NCBI GenBank assembly: GCA_021495925.1
Contig: JAKEKT010000072.1
Location: 1-64,000, forward strand
DNA length: 64,000 nt
Source of the DNA: Diplodia intermedia
Taxonomy: Eukaryota > Ascomycota > Dothideomycetes > Botryosphaeriales > Botryosphaeriaceae
Direction of reading: 5' to 3'
The notes under the pieces were generated by a model. The model was not told the DNA's origin. It ran no database searches and saw nothing but the letters and a program-made list of their open reading frames with translations. The translations under genes and the position numbers were made by a program. This document shows, in pieces, positions 46,283 through 57,695 of the stretch (positions within the stretch are counted from its first letter, which is position 1; the number at the start of each line of letters is the position of its first letter).

Positions 46283-46705
46283 ATGCCGTTCACGAACCAA
46301 GCTCACCACATCTATCTTCAGGTGTACAATAGGCGCCTGGAAGTTCAGCATGTCCCTGTGGCAGACCTTCCCAACGGTATCAGTTCCACCTGCGTTGTTT
46401 GCTCAGGAAAGTTCAGGGACATCACTCCGGATCAACTCCGTGTCGAAGAGGCTGACCGCAACGCTCGGAAGGAGAAAAAGGAGGATCCCGGTCGTCCGTC
46501 TCCTGTACCTATCGTTCTTCCAGGGTGTGGTCATCACCTATGTCTTGGATGCGCGCTGGAGCATTTCCACGGTTTGATGGAGGATGTCACAAACGAGAGG
46601 GATGCGCCAGTGCTGTATTGTCCTGCTTGTCGAGACCCCGTTGAGAAAAAACACAAGTGGTTGAAGCTGCTGGCGCATAGTGGCCAGCTCGTGGTCCGAA
46701 GGTAG
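46283..46705 (+). CDS. small RING-HC finger protein, boundaries uncertain
   Basis: 140 residues from the ATG at 46283 (MPFTNQAHH) to the TAG at 46703. The cysteine/histidine pattern is a complete RING-HC: CVVC, then after a charged insertion of about 50 residues GCGHHLCLGC (C-x-H-x2-C-x2-C), then CPAC. The long gap between the first and second pairs is unusual. RING fingers bind E2 enzymes, so ubiquitin ligase activity is likely. An in-frame ATG at 46184 would extend it by 33 hydrophobic residues. The last codon overlaps a GTAGGG that could be a donor to a short terminal exon at 46823-46862. Both ends are thus unsure. I do not recognise an ortholog. Confidence 0.6.
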   Translation: MPFTNQAHHIYLQVYNRRLEVQHVPVADLPNGISSTCVVCSGKFRDITPDQLRVEEADRNARKEKKEDPGRPSPVPIVLPGCGHHLCLGCALEHFHGLMEDVTNERDAPVLYCPACRDPVEKKHKWLKLLAHSGQLVVRR

Positions 46706-47207
46706 GGATCGGTGCTGCTCTAGCGCCGTCACAGCTGTCTACAATGATCATTTTCTTTCAATACTATTTTCCTTTTTGGTGGATTCTTGTTCCATTCGTG
46801 TCATACTGCTCGTATCTTGCAGGTACGTACATTGTTTGCTTACTGTGATACCCCAGTCTTAAGTTTTGCGGAGAAGCTTCGAGGAAAGCAAACTCCGGGC
46901 GCGCTGAAATGTTCTTTCCTACAGCTCACGGATACTGCGCTCCCAATGTTAGACCACACAAGGGTCAACTGGAATGCTAATCGTTCTTCCACGTAGACAA
47001 TACGTTTTCACATACGAAAATACTCGGGCGTCAGGAATCCCACGGCAATCACACGTTGCTCAAACCCGCGGCAGAAACTGGTCTCATATTATCTACCGAT
47101 GAAGCCACATGTGCCCCCAGCTCATCCAAAAGAACATATTTGCAAGAACTAGCCTCAAACTTAATCATCAACGATAACAGTAGGCACCCGCCATCCTCCA
47201 ACAAGCC
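46706..47207. other. convergent intergenic region
   Basis: About 500 bp between the RING gene and the stop of the eqolisin gene. May contain a last exon of the RING gene near 46823-46862. Otherwise nothing seen. Confidence 0.4.
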
Positions 47208-48125
47208 TCACTCATAAGTAACCTCGACCTCGGAATCGCTGGGGATGGAAGCGGAGGTCAAGACGGTGCCGCCCTGCCTGATGTCGATGAGGGTGGCGTC
47301 GCTGGTGCCGATGGTCTCGGTGGTGGTGTCGGCGGAGGCGCCGGTGAAGAGGACGGTGCCGAAGTCGGCGAAGGCGACGAGCTCGCCGTTGGACTCGAAG
47401 TCCTCGACGATCCACTCGGCGTTCTCGCCGCACAGGGCGGAGCTGGACGTGATGGACTTGCTGACGCTCTTGCCGGTCGTGAGGTTCTCGAGCAGCGCGA
47501 CGCCGCTGGTCGACGACGACGAGGTGACGGACATGGCGATGACGTCGCCCGCGCTGATGCTGAAGGAGCTGAAGTCGTAGGCGTAGTCCGGGTACCATTC
47601 GTACCTGCATCATTTCGTCAGCACGAAGTCCTCTCTTCCTCTGTAAATCCGCCGACTCGAACGGAGTTTCCAAGACACTTACCAAGCATCGTACGAGTAC
47701 GTCGTGCGGCTCCCAGACTTGGTCGCCGTGAAGTCGACGCCCGTCTGCAGGATGGCGGTGCCGCACGTGTCGCCGTCGATGCCGACCCAGGCCGACGCCG
47801 AGTAGGTGCCCGCGGCGGTCGCAGTCGGCACGGGCACGGTGATTGTCGCGGCCACGGCCGTGAAGGTGCCCGACGGCGGCTCCTCGTACACGGCGCCCGA
47901 CCAGTTGGACGAGTACTCGACGTGCGCCGTCTCGTTGCCGTTGGACACGGGGCCCTCGACGCTGGAGGCGCTGCCGACGACGCGCGAGAGCGGCTGCGAT
48001 TGGCGCTGCGTGCGCGTCGCGACGCGGGCGGCCAGCCCGTGGCCCATGGCCGCGCCGCTCGGGGCCGCGAGGGCGCCGTTGCCGAGGAGGGCGGTGGCGG
48101 TGAGGAGGAGGGTGGTGAACTGCAT
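47208..48125 (-). CDS. secreted glutamic peptidase (eqolisin, family G1, aspergillopepsin II-like)
   Basis: Two exons: 47683-48125 and 47208-47604; 279 residues. Signal peptide 1-20 (MQFTTLLLTATALLGNGALA), then a propeptide to about residue 65 with basic sites (RTQRQ), then the mature enzyme starting near VEYSSNWSGAVY, the usual G1 N-terminus. The catalytic Gln is in GTAILQTGVDF (about 127) and the catalytic Glu in NAEWIVEDFE (about 211). Cys121 and Cys206 may form a disulfide. Eqolisins are acid-active secreted endopeptidases found mainly in filamentous fungi. The intron (79 bp) splits a Trp codon. One catalytic pair and the beta-sandwich pattern are intact, so it should be active. Secretion is inferred from the leader. 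Confidence 0.95.
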
Positions 48126-50140
48126 GGTTGCTGCTGCTGGGGGGTGGTTGGGCCGGGGCTACGAGAGGCAAGAAGCTGGGGAAGGCAGTGCACCGGGGAG
48201 CTGGAGGCTGGGGGCTTGCTGGTGGTGGTGAAGAGCATTTCCTTCCATGGCGGCCTTCAGGGTCTTTTATACACCGGTGGTGTTGGCTCTTGTCTATCCA
48301 CCTTTGGTGATGAGTACCGGGTACTGCAGCCGGGATGGCGTCTGGGTGCTCGTGGGAGGAGAAAGGCCAATATCGCGCGATAAGGTGCGATGTCTTGCGG
48401 TGATGTCCCGTTCGAGCAGGTCAGATGGGCCACGGAGGCATATGGACAGGTCCTGACGCATGACCGGCCAGGTTGCGAGAGGTACTAAGAAGCGGTGGGC
48501 ATGGTTTGATTGTGTCTGGAAGCGCTTCGAAGTCTGCACGAGTATCGCGTGTGGGGTGCGTTCGTCAAGGTCCGCCGTTGCCGAGCACGCCTTGTAGGCT
48601 TATCAGTATCCAAGCCTCGACAAGAACCGGCGCCGAGACCGCGAGAGGAGAGCTTCGCTTTCGGCGTCGGCGCTTGGCGTGCTTGAACGGCCCGTTGGCC
48701 GGGGTAGGGCCTCTAGAGTTGCTGGATTCGGCATGGCGGTAAGGTGGTTATTTCTCCGAGTGCGGGCATGCTGGGAAGGTGGCATGTGGGGACGCGTATG
48801 CCTGCATGCCGATGTTTGGTCGGCTGATCCGACGCGATAAGTAGCCGTGGTTGGCGGTTGGGTTGGTGCGTACCTGCGTGTGCTGCGCGAAACAAGCTTA
48901 TAGCATCTATAGCTGAATCCTACAGCACTTGGTATACGAGATCCAAGCTTTACGCAGCGCCAACGGCATCTGTCCGTGCGAGAGCCGGTCCGCAAGACAG
49001 AGGCATGAGATAAATCCGTTGAGAGCAGCCCTCGCTTTCTCCATCCGTAGCGTGACCGACTTCCGTCTGTCTCCAGTCTCGTCCCGTCAAACCGTCTGTA
49101 TCGTATCGCATCATTCGTGTTAATATCGAAAGCGACCAGTCGCCAGCGCTTTCTCGGATTCTTGGTGGGGTTTGGTCGCTTGTGTCCCCTCGGTTTATCG
49201 GCGGAGTTGCAGCCCGATATGGAAGGTGGTAAATGCGCGCATGATAGGCGGATCCCTGTCTCACATCTGGTTATGGAAATGTTTCGCTTGGAGATTTTAG
49301 CACAGAAATCTCTGGTTGGCTGTAACTTTGCAGAATGATTCGGCGCATGATATGGGCATGACCGAAGCGGGGGAAGGATACCTAAGGATACCTGCGTTCT
49401 CCTCGCCACACCAAGATCGCTCGCTTCTCTGGTTGAAAAGCATATTCACAGTCCACTACCTGACAACTTGATCATTGAGTGAGGACGTCTGACTTCAATG
49501 GACGGATTTTGTCCGTCGGTGGCTGGAACTGTAGAGTCAACTGTAGAAATGATAGGTTGCAAGGCGGTACAGTCTTGGCATGGATGTGAGGCTGAGCTTG
49601 CAGAATGCTTTCAAGTCACTTCTCTTGCGAACAGATATCAGCACCTTATCCAAACGAATGTCTACTGCAAAGCGATATGAATTATTCCCATCACTTTCGA
49701 AAAACCGAGAGAGCCTCTGAACATACTAAACGAAAAGGTTTGTCGGCAGTCACATAAGAGGAGCTGGAAACACATGTAATTTGTAAAAGGAGAACTGCAT
49801 AGAATCAGCAATAATCTGTACGTTGGTAGAAGCTTAGGACGACATTGATTACTACTCTGAGAGGAAGATCATCAAGATATAAAGAAACCGACACACTGAT
49901 ACGAAACAAACAAGCGAAGAACTACAAAGGTCCAAAAAACCAAACCTTGCCAGAACTACTAGCACAGACCAAAGAGAAGAAGAGGAAGAGGGAAACAGAA
50001 AAGAAATCCGGAGACAAACAAACTCAAACCAGTGTTACGTAGCTCTTCGGTCCACATCCATCTTCCTCTGTCTCCAACAAATCGCTTATATCCATCTAAT
50101 TGTCACTGTCCTTGGTTTCCCTACCGTCTTTCCTCCTTGC
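48126..50140. other. intergenic region between the eqolisin gene and the disordered-protein array
   Basis: About 2 kb. The longest frame (48603-49409, minus, 268 codons) is Arg/Ser/Thr-rich, without domain, and is probably chance. From about 49450 to 50040 the DNA is AT-richer and A-rich. No gene supported. Confidence 0.45.
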
Positions 50141-53100
50141 TCATCTCTTCCGTTTCTTCTTCTCCGGCTCAGCTCCCTCATCTCGCGACATACTCCGTGT
50201 CTGCCTTGTTGCCGCCGGTTGTGCTGAATTTTTTCTTCGAGCAGGTGCTTTTCCCTTAGCCGCTGCCTTTCCCTTAGCAGGTCGCTTGTTCGCCGGCGCC
50301 GCTGCTTTCCCTCCTTGATCCATCTGATCAGCCTTTCTCTTGTTCCTCGTTTGGCGTTTACCATCGCCTTCCGACTCCTCCACCACGGGCGACAGTGGTG
50401 GTGGCTTGGCCGCGCCTTTTGAATTGCCTTTGCCCGTCGCCCTCGCCTTCGACGACGACGCTGCGACCGGTCCTTTCCCTCGCCCAGCCGACGCCGCCGT
50501 TGCCCCCTTCTTCTCCTCCGCGATTGACTTTACCCTCCTCGAGCGGCGAATACCAGCGGCGTCCACCGTCGAACCGCCGGCGCCGACGCCAGTATAAGAC
50601 TTCCCTGACATACTCCGACTGCCGTCAGCCCTACGCTCTCCGCCGTCTTCAGTCGTCTCCTCCTCTTCCTCGTCCTCCTCATCACCCTTCTCCTCCTGCT
50701 CCACCTCCACCTCCCCCACTTCCTCCTCCTCTGCGTCTTTCCTCGCCGACGGCCGCTGTTGCTGTTTCCGCCGTGGCTGCCGCGGCGGCGGCGGCGGCTT
50801 CTTCCCCCTTTTCGATACCTCACCGCGTTCGCCGCCATCGCCGCCATCGCCATTACCATCATCATTATCGTCGTCGTCGCCGTCGTCCTTCCGCTGCGGT
50901 GCCTGCGGCGGCGTCGGCGACTTCCTCCTCCTCCTTTTGTTAGCATGTCCGTCGTCGTCGTCATCGTCGTCGTCGTCATCTCCCGACCGCTCCGGCGACG
51001 GCGACGCCCTCTTCCTCTTCGCGTTCTTAGTGCGTTGGTCGTTGCCGGGCCTGGGGCTGGTAATGAAATCGTCGATGCCGGAGCTCCTCCTGTTGCCGGT
51101 CACGAAATCTTCGATGGCGGAGCTCCTCCCGTTGATGGATCTCCTCGCTGCTGGTGATGGTGATGGTGCTGGCGCTGGCGCTACCGGCGCGGCGGTCGAG
51201 GAGGGCGAGGCGGCTGGCTGGACTGCGTGCGGCGACGTACTGGGTTGTTGCAGATGTTGTTGCGGTGACCCCTGATTTCTTTGGCTCTGCAGCAGCAGCT
51301 TCTGCTTTTGCTGCTGTATCTTCTGCTCTCGACTGAGCGGCGACTGCTGCTGTGGTTGCTGATTCTGCTGCAGGTTGTCTTGCGGCAGCGGGAAATCGAA
51401 GCCTGGAATGGGTTGCAGGAACGGATGCCTGATGGCGCTTTGGTGTCTGGAAGGCGAGCGGTCGAAAACTTGTCCGGCTCCCCGTACGGCCTGAACAGGA
51501 TCGTATTGAGAAACAGCATTGTAAGCGGCGGCGGGATTCTGGGCTTGGTTTTGCGCAGATTGCTGGACCGGGCTGAACGAGACCGGCAGAGTCCCGTCGT
51601 CCTCTTCGGCAAACGCGATCAAGTCACTGAATTTGGTTTCGGATGGTGGCTTTGGCGATTGGCTCTGATGCTGATGTGAGGTGGGATGGCTGAACGTGTT
51701 GTTGTTTAAACCAAGGAGCCTGCTTGCTTGGGATGGCTGTGGCGTATACGTATGCTGTTGTACACTCGTCCGTCGCGGGCTCGTACGCGGTACGTGAGGG
51801 CCTGGCTGCTGTAAGGGGATGGCCTGAACCGGCGGTTGCTGTTGTACACTCGGCCGTCGAGGGCTCGTACGCGGTACGCGAGGGCCTGGCTGCTGTGAGG
51901 GGATAGTCTGCGTCGGCGGTTGCCGCCTGTATTCTCGGGGTGGTTGCGGGCGATCAGGTGCGTGCGATGGCGCTCTGGCAAGATTGGTTGCGAAGAACCG
52001 ACCGTCATTATCGTGGTTAGTTCTCCAATAGTTATCCGCGTATCTTATCACAGATTCTACAAGATCTGCGCGGCGGCGGACAGCATTCTCGCCGAGCCCT
52101 CTATAACTTCGGATCGACTCGATGCTATTATGGTCGAATTCAGGAACGATGTCCGACACCCCCTGCTGCAGACGCAGAACAACCAAAAGAAGGACGGCAG
52201 AATGGAACCGGCGGACCTCTTCTTGCGCATTGTCTGAAAGATAGACGCGGCGCTCGTCTCGCCAGTCTCGGTTTAACAGTCTCACATTATCATGAGCTTG
52301 TTGGCCAAGCCTGACAGCCGACTGTATATATTCCTCGAATGTGGTTGATTCGGATCCATCCAACTGGAGACTTGACCCATCTCCCCGGCTGGGGCCAGCC
52401 TGAGCACGTCCGCTTCCCTGGGCTTGTGATGGGCCTGTTCCAGTTCGTGATGCCTCTCCCCGGTTGGGACCGGTGTGAGTACGTCCGCTTCCCTGGGCTT
52501 GTGATGGGCNNNNNNNNNNNNNNNNNNNNNNNNNNNNNNNNNNNNNNNNNNNNNNNNNNNNNNNNNNNNNNNNNNNNNNNNNNNNNNNNNNNNNNNNNNN
52601 NNNNNNGGCCTGTTCCAGTTCGTGATGCCTCTCCCCGGTTGGGACCGGTGTGAGTACGTCCGCTTCCCTGGGCTTGTGATGGGCCTGTGCCAGTTCGTGA
52701 TGCCTCTCCCCGGCTGGGACCGGCGTGAGCACGTCCGCTTCCCTGGGCTTGTGATGGGCCTGTGCCAGTTCGTGATGCCTCTCCCCGGCTGGGACCGGCC
52801 TGAGCACGTCTGCTTCCCTGGGCTTGTGATGGGCCTATTCCAGCTCGTGATGCCTCTCCTCCGGGTTGTGCTTCTCTCGCCCTCAGAACCGACCAGTTTT
52901 CTAATTGATCAGTCACCGTACGGGGACATTGAAGTATATGAAGCCCACCTCTTTCTAGCGTCAGAAAAGCATCCAGTATCTCCCCGGGAAGGTGTTGGTT
53001 GTTGTACCGAAGTACAATTTGCTGCTCTTCCGGTGGCGGTTGTTCTGGCCGTCCCTCAGCCGTCGTGTCCACAGGCTCGAACGGTTCATCGTCAGCGCCA

Positions 53101-55049
53101 CCCGTCAGGTCATTGTGCCTGTCTCGTCGGGGAAAGAATTGTTGGGTATGACCTTGACCTGTAGGAGCGGAACCATGCATTGCGAGATGTGGAGCAAGAC
53201 CCCCTAGCGGATACGATGATCCAAAATTGGGATTTTGGTGAGGGTGTTGAGCCGGTGGGCGGGGGGCGATACTTTCTGGTGCCCTTCCCTTTCCCTTCCT
53301 ACCTCCCTTTCCCCTTGCGTTGTTTTGTTTTTTGTTCTTGCTTTGGGCTTGACCCTTTTTCTTTGACGAAGGTGCCGGGTCGGCCGCGCCTTCAGCCTCG
53401 GAGGGCAATGCAGAGTTTTGTTCGGATTTGGCGCGGCTTTGCGTTTCCTTTCTTTTCTCCAAGTTCCTGTCGATGTTCCAGATTCGTAGGTATTTGCCTT
53501 CTTTTTGAATCCATTCGTTCCAGCCAGCCGTTTTTGTGCCGCTTGCCACACGATACCTCTCAATCTGGTCGCGCTTCGCAACCGCTTTTCGCGCTCGTGT
53601 AGCATTTTCGTCAAAGATCCTGGGTAGCAGATGTGGTCCTCCGGAGTAGTTTATATCTCCGTTCTTGCCTTTACCCGGATTCGGCTGAGACATACCAGTG
53701 ATGTTGCCGTTGGAGTCCTCCACCAGTTGCCAAACCGTGTTCCTAAAGATTCTATCCCTCGCATATTGTCGCAAACGATCCGAATTCGCAGAGTCATTGT
53801 AGATGTGCAGTGGGTTGAGGCGGTCTATGACCAAAGCATCATGCTGCGACGAATGGATGTAATCCCTGGGGGGCGGTACTTCTCCCCTCCCTCTCGGGTT
53901 AGGATTGAATCCGCCTTTTCGGGTTTTCCAGTCTGATATTCTTTTGGCCAGCCGACCACCCTTCGCCTTCTTGACCATCCGCTTCTCTATCTCCGCCGCG
54001 GTGACGCGGGGGTCGTAGGCCATCCACGCAGCGGCGCGCCAACTTTCGACCTCCCCGGACACCCGTAGCGGCAAGATGGGAAGGTCCGCGAGTTCTAGAT
54101 CTCGGGGCCCCATAACGACATCCCCATTATCGTCTTTAAGCTTCTCCGGCTGCTTTCTGGGCACCCTTTTGGCCTTCTTGCCGTCCTTCTCGTCGTCCTT
54201 CTTGTCTCCACCGACAGGTATAAGTTCGAGGTAGCCGAGCAGAGAGGGGAGATTGCCCTCGGCGAGGTAGTCCTGGCCTTCCACGTAGGCGGTGTAGTCG
54301 CCCTCAATATTCGCGTCTTGAGCGGGCAGTTCCAAATAGCTACCGTTGACCCTGCCCCGGGAAGGATCAACCGGCTGTTGACCTGTTGGGGTTGGGATGT
54401 CGAGTGCGAGCCTGTGGTGCGGAAGATCGACTCCGTAACGTTGGTCGTAAACGGCTTCTGACATTGCGTCGTCTTTGGCTTCCTGCGGCACATTGCCGGG
54501 ATCGAGCCATCCCAAACCCTCGATCCAGTACGTGACGCGCCCCCATTCTTCGTCGAACTCGGCCTTTTCTCGCTCTGCATCCACTGCTTGACGTCCCTCG
54601 ATATCATGCTCTTCGTTGTCACCGTTTTCCTCCTCATCCCCGCCTTCGGCGTAGTCATCATTTGATGTGCCGTCATTTCCCTCCCGCTCCTCAACTGGAA
54701 GGCTGTTTAGACCTTGTGGTGCATTCATCGCACCGGGTGATTGCAGTGGGACGGATCGTCGTGATTGCGGAGTTGGCACTGACTGTTGTCCATCACCGCT
54801 ACCCTGATCCCGAGGCTGCGATTGCTGACGAGGAGTTCCGGAAAGTTTAAGTAATTCATCGATTTTGTCTGGTGGCGCTGGTGTGTATTCGATTGGGTCT
54901 GACGGCGGTGGTGGGAAATCGAAAGAGTTGAATTCTTCTTGCTCTTGCAGCGGTTGTGATGGTGGATTGATCTCTTCCCCAGATAAACCGCCTTCAGAGG
55001 TACCATGGTCGTCACCGTCGCTAAAGCCACTTTGAGACCCGTCAGTCAT
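50141..55049 (-). CDS. array gene 1: very long disordered, probably nuclear protein with WR module and 25-residue repeats (interrupted by an assembly gap)
   Basis: One open frame from ATG 55049 runs to the N gap at 52510-52606. The other side is open to TGA 50141 in the next frame; the shift equals the arbitrary gap length, so I treat it as one gene of about 1630 residues. Layout: acidic Ser/Pro/Gln N-terminus (1-190); charged region; the WR module (about 315-535: DLPILP, EVESWRAAAWMAYDPR, FRNTVWQLVED, GMSQPNPGKGKNGD); a 25-residue repeat block (GPSQAQGSGR / GEASRTGT); a helical segment (QSAVRLGQQAHDNVRLLNRDW...YADNYWR). The rest is a Gln/Pro-rich region with two copies of PRTSPRR, an 11-Asp run, and a Lys/Arg-rich tail ending KKKRKR. 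Nuclear location is inferred from basic clusters. No known domain recognised. The WR module recurs in array gene 2. Confidence 0.7.
51750..51930. repeat. two-copy direct repeat within array gene 1
   Basis: Two adjacent copies of roughly 85-90 bp. On the plus strand both contain TGTTGTACACTCG and GGGCTCGTACGCGGTACG; on the coding strand they give two PRTSPRR-containing segments with small differences (PSVQQQ and TSVQQH). Confidence 0.75.
52379..52862. repeat. 75-bp minisatellite (25-residue coding repeat) in array gene 1
   Basis: Tandem copies with a spacing of exactly 75 bp where uninterrupted (for example unit starts at 52681 and 52756), encoding GPSQAQGSGR... GEASRTGT. Two units flank the gap and appear identical. 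At least five full units are visible plus partial edge copies. The true copy number is unknown because of the N run. Confidence 0.88.
52510..52606. other. assembly gap (97 N) inside the minisatellite
   Basis: Run of N. The unit phase across the gap is 100 bp instead of a multiple of 75, so the N length is arbitrary. The reading frame of array gene 1 changes by one base across it for this reason. Confidence 0.98.
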
Positions 55050-55550
55050 TGCGTTTCAATCAAGCGGTAGTTGATCCGGAATGGAATAATTGCAATGGCG
55101 CCAAGAAGCAATGAGACAAGACCTAACACGCTCGACACTATATACCACTCGCACACATCCTTCTTTCTTGAACTCTCATCTTTGTTCTTTTCAATGTGGC
55201 CGAAGATGAATACAATTCGGGTGAAAGATACCTACCGAGTAGTCTGGGCAAAGCCATTGAGCTTTCACGCAACTTCAAAGAAAGCCGATCGCCGGATACG
55301 TCCGACGGATAATTCATCCGCATTAAGCATAGTCTAACCTCCTTCAATGCCCTACTGGAACAATGACGCTAGGAACTACCTCTGTGTGGGGGAGTGTGTG
55401 GAATTGAAAGCCGATGGGGGTACGCCAAGAAATCCAAGCCCGTTCTCCGGCCAGACCGTCTCTCCAACACTTGCCCCGTAAACAACAAATTCCCCAAGAA
55501 TATGAAGATGTGCAGTACCACTTGAGAAACGGAGAGTGCTCGGCCAACAG
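55050..55550. promoter_or_regulatory. intergenic region, array gene 1 promoter
   Basis: About 500 bp between the start of array gene 1 and the stop of array gene 2, both on minus. No gene seen; AT-richer than its flanks. Confidence 0.4.
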
Positions 55551-57695
55551 CTAGGACTTTGAGCGCTCGTTGTCCCAGAAATGGCGACGTCGTTCGTGAA
55601 TCAAGTGCCACAGTATGTCCTTTAGCGAGCGAGGCGCATCTGCATGCTCCTTCACAAGCTCTTGAGTGTCGGTCTGGCTGTACCGGTCTCTGTAGAACGC
55701 CAATAGCTCGGGGGCTGGGCTGGCCGTGGACGGTGAGGCATGCTGCACCAAGGGAGTAGAAACGCTACTCGGCTGCTGGCTCGCGGCCGGCGCGGCTGCT
55801 GCTTGAGGCAATGCGGCTGGGCTCTCCTTCGTAGAGTTAGCATCGCTCTGAGAATCTGTGCTTGTAGGAGCTGGACTGGTGTAGAGTTGATGCTGGCGCT
55901 GCGCAGTGTTGGGGAGGTGGATGTTGCTGAAACTCCGCTGGAAGTAAGCGCTGGTCGGGATCTGAGGACCTGACTGGGGGACATCTTGAGAGGCGGACTG
56001 GGCGCTTCCAACGTTTCCAGCCACACCAGGCTGTTGGATCAAGCCTCCAATGCTTGCATGACCTGGGTTCGGACTCTTCGCAGGCTGAGCGTAAGGGTTG
56101 TGAAATCCGACGGGACTGGCAGTCTGCTGATACAGACTGTGATCGCCACTAGCAGTCGACGAGCTCATGGCAGTGGGCAAAACATTCCACCGCTTCAGCG
56201 CCCACGCCACATCGCCAACCCCCATGGCCAACACATCCGCCTCCGACGGCCGCTCTCTCCGAACATCTGCCCCCAACAGCCACTCCTCTCTCACCTCCAT
56301 CGTCAAACGCGCACGCTGGGGGTACGCAACGCCCGTCGTCCTCCCCCCCGCCCTCCTCTTCTCCGCCTCCCTCCTCTCATACTCCCACAACGCCCACATC
56401 GTCCTGACCCCATGCACGCCCCCCTCAATCACCTCCGCAGCCGGCCACATAGCGCCGAACTCATTACCACCAGGCTGCATGACAAACAAGCGGCGGCATC
56501 CATCCGCACCCACCGCCGCCTGCCCCCAACCCTTCCACATCTCCCACACACAATTCCTACGCACCCTCTCGAGCCCCAGCTCGCCGACGAGCCTGACATC
56601 CCTCTCGCCGACCCCGCAGTGCCTCTCGCCCGCGCGCCGGTGAAACATCATCCCCGCATTCCCCTCGCACCACTCCACAACCCTCTCCCCGAGCTCCCTT
56701 TCCACCGCCGCCAGCTCCTCGCGCGTCGCGATGGCTCGCATCCGCGCCGTCACGTCGTGCAGCGTCGCGCGCGCGTCGTAGCACAGCCACATGGCCACCC
56801 GCCACGCCTCGACCGCCGTCGAGATCGCGGCTGGCAGGATCGGTAGGTCGTATAGCGGCTGGCCCAGCGCGCCGGTGTTGATGGTGGAGGTGGAGTTGGC
56901 GGCGTTGGCGCGGAGCAGCGGGAGCACGTGTAGGCTGATGTCGTAGGCGGGGATGTAGAGAGGTTGCTCGAGCGCGCCGAGGCCGATGGGTAGGTTGCGC
57001 TCGCTGGCGTGGGTTTGCGATGGTATGTGCGAGGTGGTGTCGAGAGGGTGCGCGCCGCGGGCGGGTGGGGTGGTGTAGCTGGTTGGCGGCTGTGAGTTGT
57101 CCGCGGTTTCGTTGCTGCCGGGCTGCTGGGGCGGGCGCGCGATGTCTTCGTACAGCCGCTCGTGGGGTTGCATCTCTGCGCGGCGGAGTGCGTGTGCGGT
57201 CGTGATGGGGTCTGTGAGGTAGTGGTTGAAGTTGACCAGGCTGGCGTTGTAGCTGCCGTCGCTGTCGTTGCCGCTGCTGCTGGCGCCGCTGATATTGGAG
57301 GCGGGCGAGGCTGTGTTGCCGCGGGACGCCGATGCTGTGTTTGGCGTGTCGCTGCGGGCGGCGGGCGATGCTGTAGTGTTGCGGAGTGCCGTAATCGCTG
57401 GCGTGGTCATGCGTAGCTGACCATAGACGGCGGGTGGCCGCACTTGCTGTTGTTGCTGCTGCTGCTGCTCGACGGCGGCAGACGCGACAGGCTCGGGGGA
57501 GCTTGACGTCGTGATACTCAGACCGTCGTTGGTCGTGTGCGGATCTTCTGACATCGTGGTCGGTAGCGGGGTTGGTTCAGCAAAAGCGGGAGACGATACC
57601 GTTTGGTTTTGATTCAGTTCCTCGAGAAAGTCCTTGATGAAGGACGAGGCGCGAGCTTCAGCGACAGGGAATGTGCCCGGTGGCTGATTTGGCAT
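55551..57695 (-). CDS. array gene 2: disordered protein sharing the WR module with array gene 1
   Basis: Single exon, 714 residues. The first in-frame ATG is at 57693-57695 (MPNQPPGTFPV, with A at -3); the longer open frame to 57845 starts with GTG and is not used. N-terminal third is Ser/Thr/Ala/Gln-rich with an 8-Gln run and tandem-like TASPA / NTAS steps. The WR module spans about 278-510 (LYDLPILPAAIS, AVEAWRVAMWLCYDARAT, RM, then VRRNCVWEMWKGWG and FVMQPGGNEFG). It then becomes Pro/Gln/Ser-rich and ends with a helical RSLKDILWHLIHERRRHFWDN. It aligns with array gene 1 over the module but not outside it. No named domain. The module part is enriched in GC and in Arg compared with the low-complexity parts. 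Confidence 0.75.
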   Translation of the reverse strand: MPNQPPGTFPVAEARASSFIKDFLEELNQNQTVSSPAFAEPTPLPTTMSEDPHTTNDGLSITTSSSPEPVASAAVEQQQQQQQQVRPPAVYGQLRMTTPAITALRNTTASPAARSDTPNTASASRGNTASPASNISGASSSGNDSDGSYNASLVNFNHYLTDPITTAHALRRAEMQPHERLYEDIARPPQQPGSNETADNSQPPTSYTTPPARGAHPLDTTSHIPSQTHASERNLPIGLGALEQPLYIPAYDISLHVLPLLRANAANSTSTINTGALGQPLYDLPILPAAISTAVEAWRVAMWLCYDARATLHDVTARMRAIATREELAAVERELGERVVEWCEGNAGMMFHRRAGERHCGVGERDVRLVGELGLERVRRNCVWEMWKGWGQAAVGADGCRRLFVMQPGGNEFGAMWPAAEVIEGGVHGVRTMWALWEYERREAEKRRAGGRTTGVAYPQRARLTMEVREEWLLGADVRRERPSEADVLAMGVGDVAWALKRWNVLPTAMSSSTASGDHSLYQQTASPVGFHNPYAQPAKSPNPGHASIGGLIQQPGVAGNVGSAQSASQDVPQSGPQIPTSAYFQRSFSNIHLPNTAQRQHQLYTSPAPTSTDSQSDANSTKESPAALPQAAAAPAASQQPSSVSTPLVQHASPSTASPAPELLAFYRDRYSQTDTQELVKEHADAPRSLKDILWHLIHERRRHFWDNERSKS

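Noticed and set aside
48603..49409. 268-codon minus-strand frame
   Set aside because: No domain, Arg/Ser/Thr-rich, no good start context or intron signals. Probably chance.
52290..52509. Translation of array gene 1 past the gap in its original frame (HHKPREAD-like or ITSPGKRT-like repeats)
   Set aside because: Out-of-frame reading of the 75-bp repeat caused by the arbitrary N length.
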